Source of the DNA: Citrobacter amalonaticus
Lineage (GTDB): Bacteria; Pseudomonadota; Gammaproteobacteria; Enterobacterales; Enterobacteriaceae
Assembly: GCF_002918555.1 (NCBI RefSeq)
Contig: NZ_PQMB01000001.1
Location: 124,087-188,086 of the forward strand
Reading direction: 5' to 3'
DNA: 64,000 nucleotides
The notes below the pieces were generated by a model. That model made no database searches, was not told where the DNA came from, and was given only the letters and a program-made list of their open reading frames with translations. This document shows positions 40,060 to 48,854 of this stretch, piece by piece. Position 1 is the stretch's first letter. Each line of letters starts with the position of its first letter. A program made the translations under genes and the position numbers.

Positions 40060-40299
40060 ATGCGTTTGATTATTCGCGCTGTTGTTTTGTTTGCTCTGGT
40101 ATGGATAGGTTTGTTGCTGAGTGGTTATGGTGTCCTGATTGGTAGTAAGGAAAATGCAGCAGGACTGGGTCTGCAATGTCAATATCTGACCGCCCGGGGC
40201 AGCGCCACGGCGCAATACGTGCATACAAACAGCGGTATCATCGGCTTAACGGACTGCCCTGTATTGCGTAAAAGTACCGTCGTTATCGATAATGGTTAA
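40060..40299 (+). CDS. yobH: YobH, small secreted or membrane protein
   Basis: A 79-residue protein with an N-terminal signal or anchor helix (RLIIRAVVLFALVWIGLLLSGYGVLIG) and a short extracytoplasmic part with two cysteines (GLQCQYLTAR and GLTDCPVLRK). It matches E. coli YobH, of unknown function. It is divergent from mgrB and has an AGAGG site before the ATG. Confidence 0.88.
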   Translation: MRLIIRAVVLFALVWIGLLLSGYGVLIGSKENAAGLGLQCQYLTARGSATAQYVHTNSGIIGLTDCPVLRKSTVVIDNG

Positions 40300-40390
40300 T
40301 ATTGGTACAATATTAACCCTGTTATGCCGCTTATTTAATCTGATATTCCCGTTTAAACTATTTCAGAATGTCGCCCCATTCTGAAATAGT

Positions 40391-40531
40391 TATACTCTAA
40401 ATAATTCGAGTTGCAGGACAAAACGCGTCGTCGTTTTGAACAGCGCTTGCGCTGGCCCCGAAGGGGCGAGGCCCTGGGATGGGCCGGGTAATAAAGCCAA
40501 CGCAACTGCAACTTGAAGTATGACGAGTATA
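40391..40531. repeat. ERIC-type repeat with a non-canonical core
   Basis: A 141-bp element bounded by TATACTC and GAGTATA. The ends are those of ERIC (AAATAATTCGAGTTGCAGG and CTGCAACTTGAAGTATGACG). The core is different and is itself palindromic: GCGCTTGCGC, GGCCCCGAAGGGGC and GGCCCTGGGATGGGCC. It shares about 85 percent by eye with 53911-54049. It lies in the 325-bp gap before the kdgR terminator. Confidence 0.8.
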
Positions 40532-40565
40532 TTCAGTATTAAATTTACTTTAGCCTGAATAACAT

Positions 40566-40603
40566 AAAAAAACCTGTCGATGGATATCCGCGACAGGTTT
40601 TTA
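40566..40603. terminator. kdgR terminator, bidirectional
   Basis: AAAAACCTGTCG (40568-40579) and CGACAGGTTTTT (40591-40602) form a 12-pair stem with A and T tracts at its ends, so either strand could be terminated. It serves kdgR on the minus strand. Confidence 0.85.
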
Positions 40604-40624
40604 TTATATAAAGCGCTCTTAAAT

Positions 40625-41416
40625 TCAGAATGGATAGTCGTTATAGCCCATCTGTTCAGAAATTTTACGTGCAGCGGTATGCAGCATGGCGACATACTCG
40701 TGCAGTCGCTCCTCAGAGAAACGCAGCGTCGGGAAGGAGATACTCAACCCAGCGATGACCACGCCAAAACGGTCGAAAACCGGGACGCCGATGCAGCGTA
40801 ATCCCTCTTCCTGCTCCTGGTTATCCTCGCCATAACCCTGCTCGCGTACTTTATCGAGCAGCGGCAACAGTTCTTCAGTACTGGTAATTGTACGGTCAGT
40901 GCTGCGTTTATACTCCACGCCCTCAAGGATCTGTTTCACCTCATCGCGATCGCGCCACGCCAGCAGCACCTTACCAATTGCGGTACTGTAGAGCGGGTTA
41001 CGGCGACCAATGCGCGAATACATGCGCAGGTTATACATGGAGTCAATTTTATGGATGTAAACGATACTGTCTTCATCCAGTGCGCCAAGGTGCACCGTTT
41101 CTTTCGTCAGACGGGAAAGTTCGCGCATCTGAATATCCGCGCTACGAATCAGATCGACGTTTTGCAGTGCACGGGCCCCCAGTTCAAACAGTTTCAGCGT
41201 CAGAGAATACTTTTCTGACTCACCTTCCTGCGCCACATAACCCAACGTTTTCATGGTCTGTAAAAAGCGATAAACGGTGCTCTTTGACATCATGACGCGT
41301 TGCGACAGCTCGGTAATCCCTATTTCGCGCTCTTCACCCAGCGCCTGCAGAATGCCAAAAACCTTCAGCACGGAAGATACAGAATCAGGTTGCTTATCCA
41401 GATCTGCAATAGCCAT
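40625..41416 (-). CDS. kdgR: KdgR, IclR-type repressor of hexuronate catabolism
   Basis: A 263-residue IclR-family repressor that responds to 2-keto-3-deoxygluconate and controls kdg genes and related uptake. The winged helix-turn-helix is at residues 12-75 (EIGITELSQRVMMSKSTVYRFLQTMKTLGYVAQEGE). The C-terminal effector domain has the family blocks (AIGKVLLAW, RCIGVPVFDRFGVVIAGLSIS). The length is as in E. coli. It is divergent from the transporter gene yebQ, as in E. coli. Confidence 0.93.
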   Translation of the reverse strand: MAIADLDKQPDSVSSVLKVFGILQALGEEREIGITELSQRVMMSKSTVYRFLQTMKTLGYVAQEGESEKYSLTLKLFELGARALQNVDLIRSADIQMRELSRLTKETVHLGALDEDSIVYIHKIDSMYNLRMYSRIGRRNPLYSTAIGKVLLAWRDRDEVKQILEGVEYKRSTDRTITSTEELLPLLDKVREQGYGEDNQEQEEGLRCIGVPVFDRFGVVIAGLSISFPTLRFSEERLHEYVAMLHTAARKISEQMGYNDYPF

Positions 41417-41591
41417 TTATCACCTCATTGCGAGTGTTTTATAAAAATCAGAACCGGTTTTTATTATAATTTCCCGCCAGGATGGTCGCAATCCATCTTT
41501 GCTCATTTAGTTACAAATCTGCGACATAACGCTGATAATCAATGCTAAAATCATTATTCTGATCATTATCCCCGAAAGACAAACACTTCCT

Positions 41592-42965
41592 ATGCAAAAA
41601 ATCCAGGCAGATGGTCTACCCTTGCCCCAGCGATATGGCGCCATTTTAACCATCGTCATAGGCATTTCTATGGCGGTACTGGACGGGGTCATCGCCAACG
41701 TTGCCCTTCCAACAATCGCGACAGATTTACATGCTACGCCCGCCAGCTCGATTTGGATTGTAAACGCTTATCAGATTGCGATAGTGGTTTCATTACTGTC
41801 ATTCTCTTTTCTCGGCGACATGTTCGGTTACCGACGCATTTACAAAGGTGGGCTGATTATCTTTCTCCTGGCCTCTCTTTTTTGCGCATTATCAGACTCA
41901 TTACAGATACTGACGCTGGCACGCGTGGCGCAGGGCTTTGGCGGCGCGGCGTTGATGAGCGTTAACACTGCGCTGATCCGCCTCATCTATCCACAGCGTC
42001 ACCTTGGTCGCGGTATGGGCATCAACTCCTTTATCGTTGCCGTCTCTTCGGCTGCCGGACCGACAATTGCAGCGGCCATTCTCTCTGTTTCCTCATGGAA
42101 GTGGCTGTTTTTGATTAACGTACCGTTAGGCATCATCGCGCTGCTTTTAGCGATCCGCTTCCTGCCGCCAAATGCGCCACGCAGCAACAAACCTCGGTTT
42201 GATCTACCCAGCGCCGTGATGAATGCCCTCACCTTTGGACTGCTCATTACCGCACTCAGCGGTTTCGCTCAGGGACAGTCATTGATACTGGTTGGCGCTG
42301 AACTTACGGCGTTGGTTGCGGTAGGGTTTTTCTTTATTCGCCGTCAACTTTCGCTCCCCGTGCCGCTGTTACCGATCGATTTGCTGCGCATTCCCCTCTT
42401 TTCACTCTCCATTTGCACCTCGATATGTTCGTTTTGTGCGCAGATGCTGGCAATGGTTTCCCTGCCCTTCTTTTTGCAAACGGTCCTGGGACGTAGCGAA
42501 GTTGAAACCGGCCTGCTGTTGACCCCCTGGCCTCTCGCCACGATGGTAATGGCGCCATTAGCCGGTTATCTGATAGAGCGAGTCCACGCCGGGGTGCTGG
42601 GCGCGCTGGGGATGGCGATTATGGCGACAGGGTTATTTGCGCTGGTGATGCTCCCGGCATCGCCATCAGACAGCAATATCATCTGGCCGATGATTTTGTG
42701 CGGTGCGGGATTTGGCCTGTTCCAGTCGCCCAATAACCATACCATCATTACCTCCGCACCGCGTGAACGCAGCGGTGGTGCAAGCGGTATGCTGGGCACC
42801 GCTCGTCTTCTGGGACAAAGTACCGGTGCGGCGCTGGTCGCGCTGATGTTGAACCAATTTGGTGACAACGGTACTCACATGTCCCTGCTGGCTGCGGGCA
42901 TTCTGGCGCTCGTCGCGGCCGTAGTGAGCGGTTTACGCGTCACGCAGCCCCGCGTGCGGGCATAA
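41592..42965 (+). CDS. yebQ: YebQ, MFS transporter (DHA2, 14-helix type)
   Basis: A 457-residue drug:proton antiporter-type transporter with about 14 helices. Motif C-like GGVI..VALPTI is near the first helix, motif A is LGDMFGYRRIYKGG, and SSAAGPTIAAAILS is in helix 5. The substrate is unknown; multidrug export is inferred from the family only. It has 457 residues, as I recall for E. coli. It is divergent from kdgR across 175 bp containing the palindromic AACCGGTT at about 41452. Confidence 0.9.
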   Translation: MQKIQADGLPLPQRYGAILTIVIGISMAVLDGVIANVALPTIATDLHATPASSIWIVNAYQIAIVVSLLSFSFLGDMFGYRRIYKGGLIIFLLASLFCALSDSLQILTLARVAQGFGGAALMSVNTALIRLIYPQRHLGRGMGINSFIVAVSSAAGPTIAAAILSVSSWKWLFLINVPLGIIALLLAIRFLPPNAPRSNKPRFDLPSAVMNALTFGLLITALSGFAQGQSLILVGAELTALVAVGFFFIRRQLSLPVPLLPIDLLRIPLFSLSICTSICSFCAQMLAMVSLPFFLQTVLGRSEVETGLLLTPWPLATMVMAPLAGYLIERVHAGVLGALGMAIMATGLFALVMLPASPSDSNIIWPMILCGAGFGLFQSPNNHTIITSAPRERSGGASGMLGTARLLGQSTGAALVALMLNQFGDNGTHMSLLAAGILALVAAVVSGLRVTQPRVRA

Positions 42966-42988
42966 AAAAGCGCGTCCGTAGACGCGCT
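42963..42988 (-). terminator. htpX terminator
   Basis: AGCGCGTC-CGTA-GACGCGCT (42969-42988) forms an eight-pair stem. On the minus strand it is followed by TTTTATG. It overlaps the yebQ stop and serves htpX. Confidence 0.8.
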
Positions 42989-43012
42989 CTTGTCATACTG
43001 CCCGCGATCGGC

Positions 43013-43894
43013 TTATTTCAGATATTCCCCACTGCGCAGCGCTTCAATACGCTTATCCAGCGGTGGGTGGGTCATAAACAGTTCGCTCAGCGATTTGCCT
43101 TTACCGTTAATGCAGAACGCCATCATGCTGGAGGCTTCCTGTGGCTCATAGCTGGTTTTCAGGCGCTGCAGCGCGGCAATCATTTTCTCACGACCAACCA
43201 GTTTCGCTGAACCGGCATCGGCATGGAATTCACGATGACGTGAGAACCACATGGTAATGATGCTTGCCAGAATACCAAACACCAGTTCCAGTACCATCGC
43301 TACGGCAAAGTAGATCATCGGGTTGCCGTTACTGCTTTCACCATCGTCACGGTTGCCGCCGAGAAAACCGGCTGCGATCTGCGCCAGAATACGCGAGATG
43401 AAGATAACGAAGGTGTTCACAATCCCCTGAATCAGCGTCATGGTAACCATGTCACCATTCGCAATATGGCTGATTTCATGGGCGATAACGGCTTCCGCTT
43501 CGTCCGGACTCATGTTTTGCAGCAGCCCGGTACTCACCGCGACCAGCGACGCATCACGACGGGCTCCGGTCGCAAAAGCATTAATATCCGGTGCGTGGTA
43601 GATAGCCACCTGCGGCATAGCGATACCGGCCTGACGCGCCTGCGTTGCTACCGTGTTCATCAGCCAGCGTTCTCTTTCATTGCGCGGTTGTTCAATCACT
43701 TCCCCGCCAACAGACCTTAACGCCATCCACTTAGACATCAGCAGCGAAACGAAGGAGCCACCAAAACCGAACAGCAGCGCCATGATCATCAGGCCTTGTA
43801 CGCTGCTCGACTGTATCCCTGTCAGGCTCAGCACCAGCCCGAAAACGACCATTACGGCCAGGTTCGTTAGCAGGAAGAGCGCGATTCGCATCAT
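43013..43894 (-). CDS. htpX: HtpX, membrane zinc metalloprotease
   Basis: An inner-membrane M48 protease that degrades misfolded membrane proteins with FtsH. Four helices: two at the N-terminus (about residues 5-25 and 32-52) and two in the middle (about 155-175 and 195-215). The zinc motif HEISH is in [13 protein letters not shown] near residue 140, and the third ligand glutamate is in [10 protein letters not shown]. The length of 293 residues equals E. coli. In E. coli it belongs to the Cpx regulon. Confidence 0.95.
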   Translation of the reverse strand: MMRIALFLLTNLAVMVVFGLVLSLTGIQSSSVQGLMIMALLFGFGGSFVSLLMSKWMALRSVGGEVIEQPRNERERWLMNTVATQARQAGIAMPQVAIYHAPDINAFATGARRDASLVAVSTGLLQNMSPDEAEAVIAHEISHIANGDMVTMTLIQGIVNTFVIFISRILAQIAAGFLGGNRDDGESSNGNPMIYFAVAMVLELVFGILASIITMWFSRHREFHADAGSAKLVGREKMIAALQRLKTSYEPQEASSMMAFCINGKGKSLSELFMTHPPLDKRIEALRSGEYLK

Positions 43895-44050
43895 AATTTT
43901 CTTTTAACCTCAACTTAACAAAACGCACTATGCGATTACCCACATCGTATGGGTCGTGCGCTTATTTTCAAGCATGAGTGGGCTGTAAGTCACCAGAAAG
44001 ACACAACTTTACATTTTATAGCATCAGACTGACGCCAAAATGCGAGTGTT

Positions 44051-44080
44051 AAAAAAACAGGCACAATTTCTTGTGCCTGC
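44051..44080 (-). terminator. prc terminator
   Basis: On the minus strand, CAGGCACAA-GAAA-TTGTGCCTG is followed by TTTTTTT (complement of 44051-44057). It lies just after the prc stop. Confidence 0.88.
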
Positions 44081-44090
44081 TTGACGTTAT

Positions 44091-46136
44091 TTACTGAGAG
44101 CGGGTTTGTTCCGCTGGCCTCTCTTTCTCAAGATGCGCCAGGTCAACTGCTATCTTCACTGTCTCATCAAGATACGGATCCGGCTCCTGATAATCTTTTG
44201 GCAGATCGTCCAGTTTCTTCAGCAGCGGTTTTCCTTCTCGCTTAAAGCGATCGTTAACCCGCGCCAGACGCATTGCATCATCTTCGTTATTTTCTTTCTC
44301 ACGCACCGCGTAATTCAGAGAGGCAATATTGCGCTTTTCCTTCATCGCATTGAAACGGGCAATATCCTTCATGATGTACTGGAACTCAGGGTCGTTCGCG
44401 ATACGCGCGTTATGCTCCTGAAGCAGCTGCGGACCAAACGGTTTGAGATCGCCAGACTTCACGTAGGCGGCAGCATCAATGCTGTCCCACGGCAGAGCGT
44501 TGTCCTCAAACTTCTCGCCAGTTTCCGTCTCTTCATTACCCGTCGGCATCATGATGTCCGGCGTAACGCCTTTGCGCTGCGTACTCCCGCCGTTCACACG
44601 ATAAAACTTCTGGATGGTGTACTGCACAGACCCCAGTGCAGGCCATTCCGGACGCAGCATCTGATCGTAGATACGGTTCAGAGAGCGATACTGCTGCACC
44701 GTCCCTTTGCCAAACGTCGGTTCACCCACGATCAACGCACGGCCATAATCCTGCATCGCAGCGGCAAAAATCTCTGAAGCTGACGCGCTGAAGCGATCAA
44801 CCAGAACCACCAACGGACCTTTGTAATACACAACGCCGTCAGTGTCGCTGTCTTCACGGACTTTACCGTTGTTATCCCGCACCTGCACCACAGGACCCGA
44901 CGGGATGAACAGGCCGGAGAGCGATACCGCTTCCGTCAGCGCTCCGCCGCCATTGCTACGCAGATCGATAACAATACTGCTGACGTTCTGTTTTTCCAGT
45001 TTCTGTAGCTGAACCTTGACGTCATCCGTCAGACCCACGTAAAAACCTGGAATGTCCAGCACGCCGACCTTCTCTTTGCCGACGGTTTTCACCGACATTT
45101 TGACGGCGCGGTCTTCGAGACGAATGCGCTCACGGGTCAATGTGACGGTACGGGTTTTGGTTCCTTTACCGGCAGGCAGGATCTCCAGGCGAACCTTGCT
45201 GCCTTTCGGTCCTTTGATCAACGCCACAACGTCATCAAGACGCCAGCCAATCACATCGACCATCGCTTTTCCGGTCTGGCCTACGCCAACAATACGATCG
45301 CCTACGCTAATCGCCTTGCTCTTGGCCGCCGGGCCGCCTGCGACCATCGAGTTAATCACCGTGTAGTCTTCATCCATCTGTAGCACAGCGCCAATACCTT
45401 CCAGAGACAGGCTCATTTCAGTATTGAATTGCTCAGTGTTGCGCGGAGACAGATAGTTAGTATGTGGATCGATTTCACGTGCGAACGACGTCATCGCCAG
45501 TGAAAAAACATCTTCACTGTTGGTTTGCGCGAGACGGCGGATCGCGGATTTATAACGACGCGTCAGAGTTTCACGAATTTCTGCATCGTTCTTACCCGTC
45601 AGCTTAAGGCTCAATTCATCGAATTTAACCTTCCCGTTCCACAGCGCGTTCAACTCAGCCTCATCTTTCGGCCAGGGCGCTTTGCTGCGGTCAAGGTTAT
45701 AGGTGTCATTCCCGGTGAAGTCCATCGGACGCGCCAGCACGGATAATGCGTACTGATAACGCTCGAAGCGACGTTTTTGCGCCAGATTGTAGAGATCGTA
45801 GAAAACCTCAAGCTTGCCGGAGCGAAGTTCATCGCCCAGTTGCCCTTTCTTTTTCGCAAACTGCTCCACATCGCTTGCCAGCAGCACGTTATGGCTGTAA
45901 TCCAGCAAATTCAGGTAGCGGTCAAAAATTTTGGCTGAAAAAGCCTGATCGAGATCGAACTGACGATAGTGGGAACGCGTAAAACGTGAGGTAACACGTT
46001 CACTCACGGTCGCGTGCTGCGTCTCTTCCTTCAGTACAGGAATTTGGTCGGCACGCGTAATATCGTCCACAGCGAAGGACTGGCCTGCTATTGCAAGCAG
46101 GCCAGCTAACGCGGTAAGCCTAAAAAAAGTGTTCAT
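44091..46136 (-). CDS. prc: Prc (Tsp), tail-specific periplasmic protease
   Basis: A 681-residue periplasmic serine protease with a lysine general base. It processes the C-terminus of FtsI, degrades ssrA-tagged proteins, and with NlpI degrades MepS. A signal peptide ends at FAVDD near residue 22. The PDZ domain begins near residue 240 (LSLEGIGAVLQMDEDYTVI), followed by the catalytic region FSASASEIFAAAMQDYG (Ser) and GEPTFGKGTVQ (Lys). The ATG at 46136 matches E. coli; an upstream extension of 16 codons runs into proQ. 19 bp after proQ. Confidence 0.95.
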   Translation of the reverse strand: MNTFFRLTALAGLLAIAGQSFAVDDITRADQIPVLKEETQHATVSERVTSRFTRSHYRQFDLDQAFSAKIFDRYLNLLDYSHNVLLASDVEQFAKKKGQLGDELRSGKLEVFYDLYNLAQKRRFERYQYALSVLARPMDFTGNDTYNLDRSKAPWPKDEAELNALWNGKVKFDELSLKLTGKNDAEIRETLTRRYKSAIRRLAQTNSEDVFSLAMTSFAREIDPHTNYLSPRNTEQFNTEMSLSLEGIGAVLQMDEDYTVINSMVAGGPAAKSKAISVGDRIVGVGQTGKAMVDVIGWRLDDVVALIKGPKGSKVRLEILPAGKGTKTRTVTLTRERIRLEDRAVKMSVKTVGKEKVGVLDIPGFYVGLTDDVKVQLQKLEKQNVSSIVIDLRSNGGGALTEAVSLSGLFIPSGPVVQVRDNNGKVREDSDTDGVVYYKGPLVVLVDRFSASASEIFAAAMQDYGRALIVGEPTFGKGTVQQYRSLNRIYDQMLRPEWPALGSVQYTIQKFYRVNGGSTQRKGVTPDIMMPTGNEETETGEKFEDNALPWDSIDAAAYVKSGDLKPFGPQLLQEHNARIANDPEFQYIMKDIARFNAMKEKRNIASLNYAVREKENNEDDAMRLARVNDRFKREGKPLLKKLDDLPKDYQEPDPYLDETVKIAVDLAHLEKERPAEQTRSQ

Positions 46137-46155
46137 GCCAGGCCTGGCCTCCGTT

Positions 46156-46845
46156 TCAGAACACCAGGTGTTCTGCGCGTACAATCAAAGACATACCCGA
46201 ATTCAGCTGTACACGGACGCCGTCTTTGGTGATTTCTAACACGGTGGCATCCATCGCATTATTACCTGCTTTCACCTTCAGAGACTGCCCTACGGTCAGA
46301 ACTGAAATATCAGAAACCGGAGTGTGCTGCTCTTCGCGAGGCGCACGCGGCGTTTTCGCTGCGGGTTTTTCAGCACGCGGTTTACGCTCCGCCGCCTCTT
46401 TACGACGAGGAGTTGCAGGACGCGGTTTACGTTCGCGACGCGGGGCATCTTCTTTTTCGCCTGCCGCTGCGGCCGCTTCGCGTTTCTTCGCTTGCTGTTC
46501 TGCACGCTGGGCCTGGACGCGAGCTTTGGCTTCTTCAAGCTGTTTACGTGCGTGCTCTACGTGCTGTTCATCCAGCTCACCGCAAGGGTTGCCGTCGAGA
46601 TCGACACGTGTCGCACCCGGCTTAACGCCATACAGGTAACGCCAGCTTGAAGTATAAAGACGTAAAGCGGAACGTAGTTGCGTTTTGCTAAGGTTCATTT
46701 CACCTTCAACACGCTCTACCAGATCCTGAAAAATGCCAATTTTCAGTGGGCGCGCTTCGCCTTCCGCACTAAAACATTGTGGAAAGCGTTCGGCCAGAAA
46801 CGCGATAACTTCTTTACTGCTATTCAACTTAGGTTGATTTTCCAT
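46156..46845 (-). CDS. proQ: ProQ, RNA chaperone
   Basis: A 229-residue global RNA-binding protein. The FinO-like RNA-binding domain (residues about 5-120: [48 protein letters not shown]) is followed by a long basic linker rich in K, R, A and P. A C-terminal Tudor-like domain ends it ([43 protein letters not shown]). The linker is three residues shorter than in E. coli. First gene of proQ-prc, and close coupling of the two is conserved. Confidence 0.95.
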   Translation of the reverse strand: MENQPKLNSSKEVIAFLAERFPQCFSAEGEARPLKIGIFQDLVERVEGEMNLSKTQLRSALRLYTSSWRYLYGVKPGATRVDLDGNPCGELDEQHVEHARKQLEEAKARVQAQRAEQQAKKREAAAAAGEKEDAPRRERKPRPATPRRKEAAERKPRAEKPAAKTPRAPREEQHTPVSDISVLTVGQSLKVKAGNNAMDATVLEITKDGVRVQLNSGMSLIVRAEHLVF

Positions 46846-46942
46846 GAAATTTCCTGATTACAACGGACGTAGCCAACAAGCCGCAGGCATGAACAGGCGT
46901 CATTATAATGACGCCATCAGTAATTGCTACGTTATCCGTTGA

Positions 46943-47440
46943 TTATCCTGCGATGGTCGCAAAGAATTTTTTGTAATCCGTCATTGCAAGCACCGTTTCA
47001 AGCTGTTTTACGAGCTGACGAAGCCCTTGTTCATCTTCGTCTGTGAAACGGCCGAACGCCGTACTATCGATATCCAGCACACCAATAATTTGCTTATCGA
47101 CGGTTAGCGGCAGCACGATTTCAGCATTGCTGGCGGCGTCACAGGCGATGTGACCGTCGAAGGCGTGAACATCCTCAACGCGCTGAACCTGGTTTTGCGC
47201 CACAGCCGTGCCGCAAACGCCGCGTCCAACCGGGATCCGCACGCAGGCAATTTTGCCCTGAAACGGACCTAACACCAGCGTATCGTTTTCGAGCAGGTAA
47301 AAACCGGCCCAGTTCACATCAGAAAGACGTTCGTACAACAAGGCGCTGGTATTCGCCAGCGTTGCCAGAAAACTGGTCTCACCTGCCATTAATGCCTGAA
47401 AATCGCGATTGAGATCCGCGTACAGCTCTGCTTTGGTCAT
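46943..47440 (-). CDS. msrC: MsrC, free methionine-(R)-sulfoxide reductase
   Basis: A 165-residue GAF-domain enzyme that reduces free L-methionine-(R)-sulfoxide with thioredoxin. The three catalytic or resolving cysteines are in IACVRIPVGRGVCGTA (near residues 84 and 94) and HIACDAASNAEIV (near 118). The length and motifs equal E. coli YebR. It is divergent from letA; upstream of proQ on the same strand. Confidence 0.94.
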   Translation of the reverse strand: MTKAELYADLNRDFQALMAGETSFLATLANTSALLYERLSDVNWAGFYLLENDTLVLGPFQGKIACVRIPVGRGVCGTAVAQNQVQRVEDVHAFDGHIACDAASNAEIVLPLTVDKQIIGVLDIDSTAFGRFTDEDEQGLRQLVKQLETVLAMTDYKKFFATIAG

Positions 47441-47570
47441 TATATAATCACTTAGTTGTCTTACAATAAAACTGCCAGCTTATTAAAATAAGCATTAAAT
47501 GCGTTAATGCTCAAGATCATTCCCATGATGAGTTAAGATTACATAATTCTAACACTTTGACTCGTGATAC

Positions 47571-48854
47571 ATGGCCCTCAACTCTCCACACATCACAACG
47601 ACGAAAAAAATAACGGTCAGGTCCATCGGCGAAGCGCTCCCGCGCGATCACTATCAGCGTTGCCCACAGTGCGACATGCTGTTTAGCTTGCCGAAAATGC
47701 GCTCCAGTCAGAGTGCATATTGCCCCCGCTGCCAGGCCAAAATTCGCGATGGTCGGGACTGGTCATTGACGCGGCTGGGTGCAATGGCGGTGACCATGCT
47801 GCTGTTAATGCCTTTTGCCTGGGGCGAGCCGCTGCTGCGTATCTGGCTGCTGGGTGTGCGGATTGATGCCAACGTCATGCAGGGTATCTGGCAAATGACT
47901 CAGCAAGGCGATCCGCTCACCGCCGCAATGGTGTTCTTTTGCGTGGCGGGCGCCCCTTTGATACTGGTGACCGCAATCGCTTATCTGTGGCTCGGCAATA
48001 TCCTCGGTATGAATTTACGCCCGGTGCTGCTGATGCTGGAAAAGCTCAAAGAGTGGGTCATGCTGGATATCTATCTGGTTGGGATTGGCGTGGCGTCGAT
48101 TAAAGTACAGGACTACGCTTTTCTGCGTCCGGGCATTGGACTCTACGCATTTGCCGCGCTGGTGGTTCTTAGCATTCTGACGTTATCGCATCTCAATGTG
48201 GAACAGCTCTGGGAACGCTTTTATCCACAGCGTCCGGCCCGACGACCGGACGAGCAGCTTCGGGTTTGCCTCGGTTGCCACTTCACCGGCTATCCGGATT
48301 CTCGCGGGCGTTGCCATCGTTGCCATATCCCTTTGCGCTTGCGCAGAAACCAGAGCATTCAGAAGTGCTGGGCAGCGCTGCTCGCCTCGATAGTCTTCCT
48401 TTTACCTGCTAATCTGATGCCAATTTCTATCATTTACGTCAACGGTGGACGTCAGGAAGATACGATCTTTTCCGGGATTATGTCACTGGCAAACAGCAAT
48501 ATCGCCGTTGCCGCCGTGGTATTTATCGCCAGTATTCTGGTGCCTTTTACCAAAGTCATTGTGATGTTTACTCTGCTGCTCAGTATTCAGTTCAAATGTG
48601 AGCAGGGTTTGTCTACGCGTATACGACTTCTGCGGCTGGTCACCTGGATTGGTCGCTGGTCAATGCTGGACCTCTTTGTTATTGCATTAACAATGTCGCT
48701 GATAAACCGCGACCAGATACTCGCTTTTACTATGGGACCGGCTGCGTTTTATTTCGGCGCAGCGGTAATATTGACTATTCTTGCTGTGGAATGGCTGGAC
48801 AGCCGCTTACTTTGGGATGCACATGAGTCAGGAAACGCCCGCTTCGCAGACTGA
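47571..48854 (+). CDS. letA: LetA (YebS), PqiA-family membrane partner of LetB
   Basis: A 427-residue inner-membrane protein that works with the MCE protein LetB in lipid movement between the inner and outer membranes. Two zinc-ribbon-type motifs ([16 protein letters not shown] at residues 35-61 and [16 protein letters not shown] in the middle) precede blocks of four membrane helices each, as in PqiA. The ATG at 47571 gives the E. coli length. The letB start overlaps its end by 32 bp. Confidence 0.93.
   Translation: MALNSPHITTTKKITVRSIGEALPRDHYQRCPQCDMLFSLPKMRSSQSAYCPRCQAKIRDGRDWSLTRLGAMAVTMLLLMPFAWGEPLLRIWLLGVRIDANVMQGIWQMTQQGDPLTAAMVFFCVAGAPLILVTAIAYLWLGNILGMNLRPVLLMLEKLKEWVMLDIYLVGIGVASIKVQDYAFLRPGIGLYAFAALVVLSILTLSHLNVEQLWERFYPQRPARRPDEQLRVCLGCHFTGYPDSRGRCHRCHIPLRLRRNQSIQKCWAALLASIVFLLPANLMPISIIYVNGGRQEDTIFSGIMSLANSNIAVAAVVFIASILVPFTKVIVMFTLLLSIQFKCEQGLSTRIRLLRLVTWIGRWSMLDLFVIALTMSLINRDQILAFTMGPAAFYFGAAVILTILAVEWLDSRLLWDAHESGNARFAD

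Noticed and set aside
46226-46639. 137-codon open frame opposite proQ
   Set aside because: It is the mirror of the low-complexity basic linker of ProQ, rich in Arg, Ala and Ser, with no ribosome site. ProQ itself is certain.
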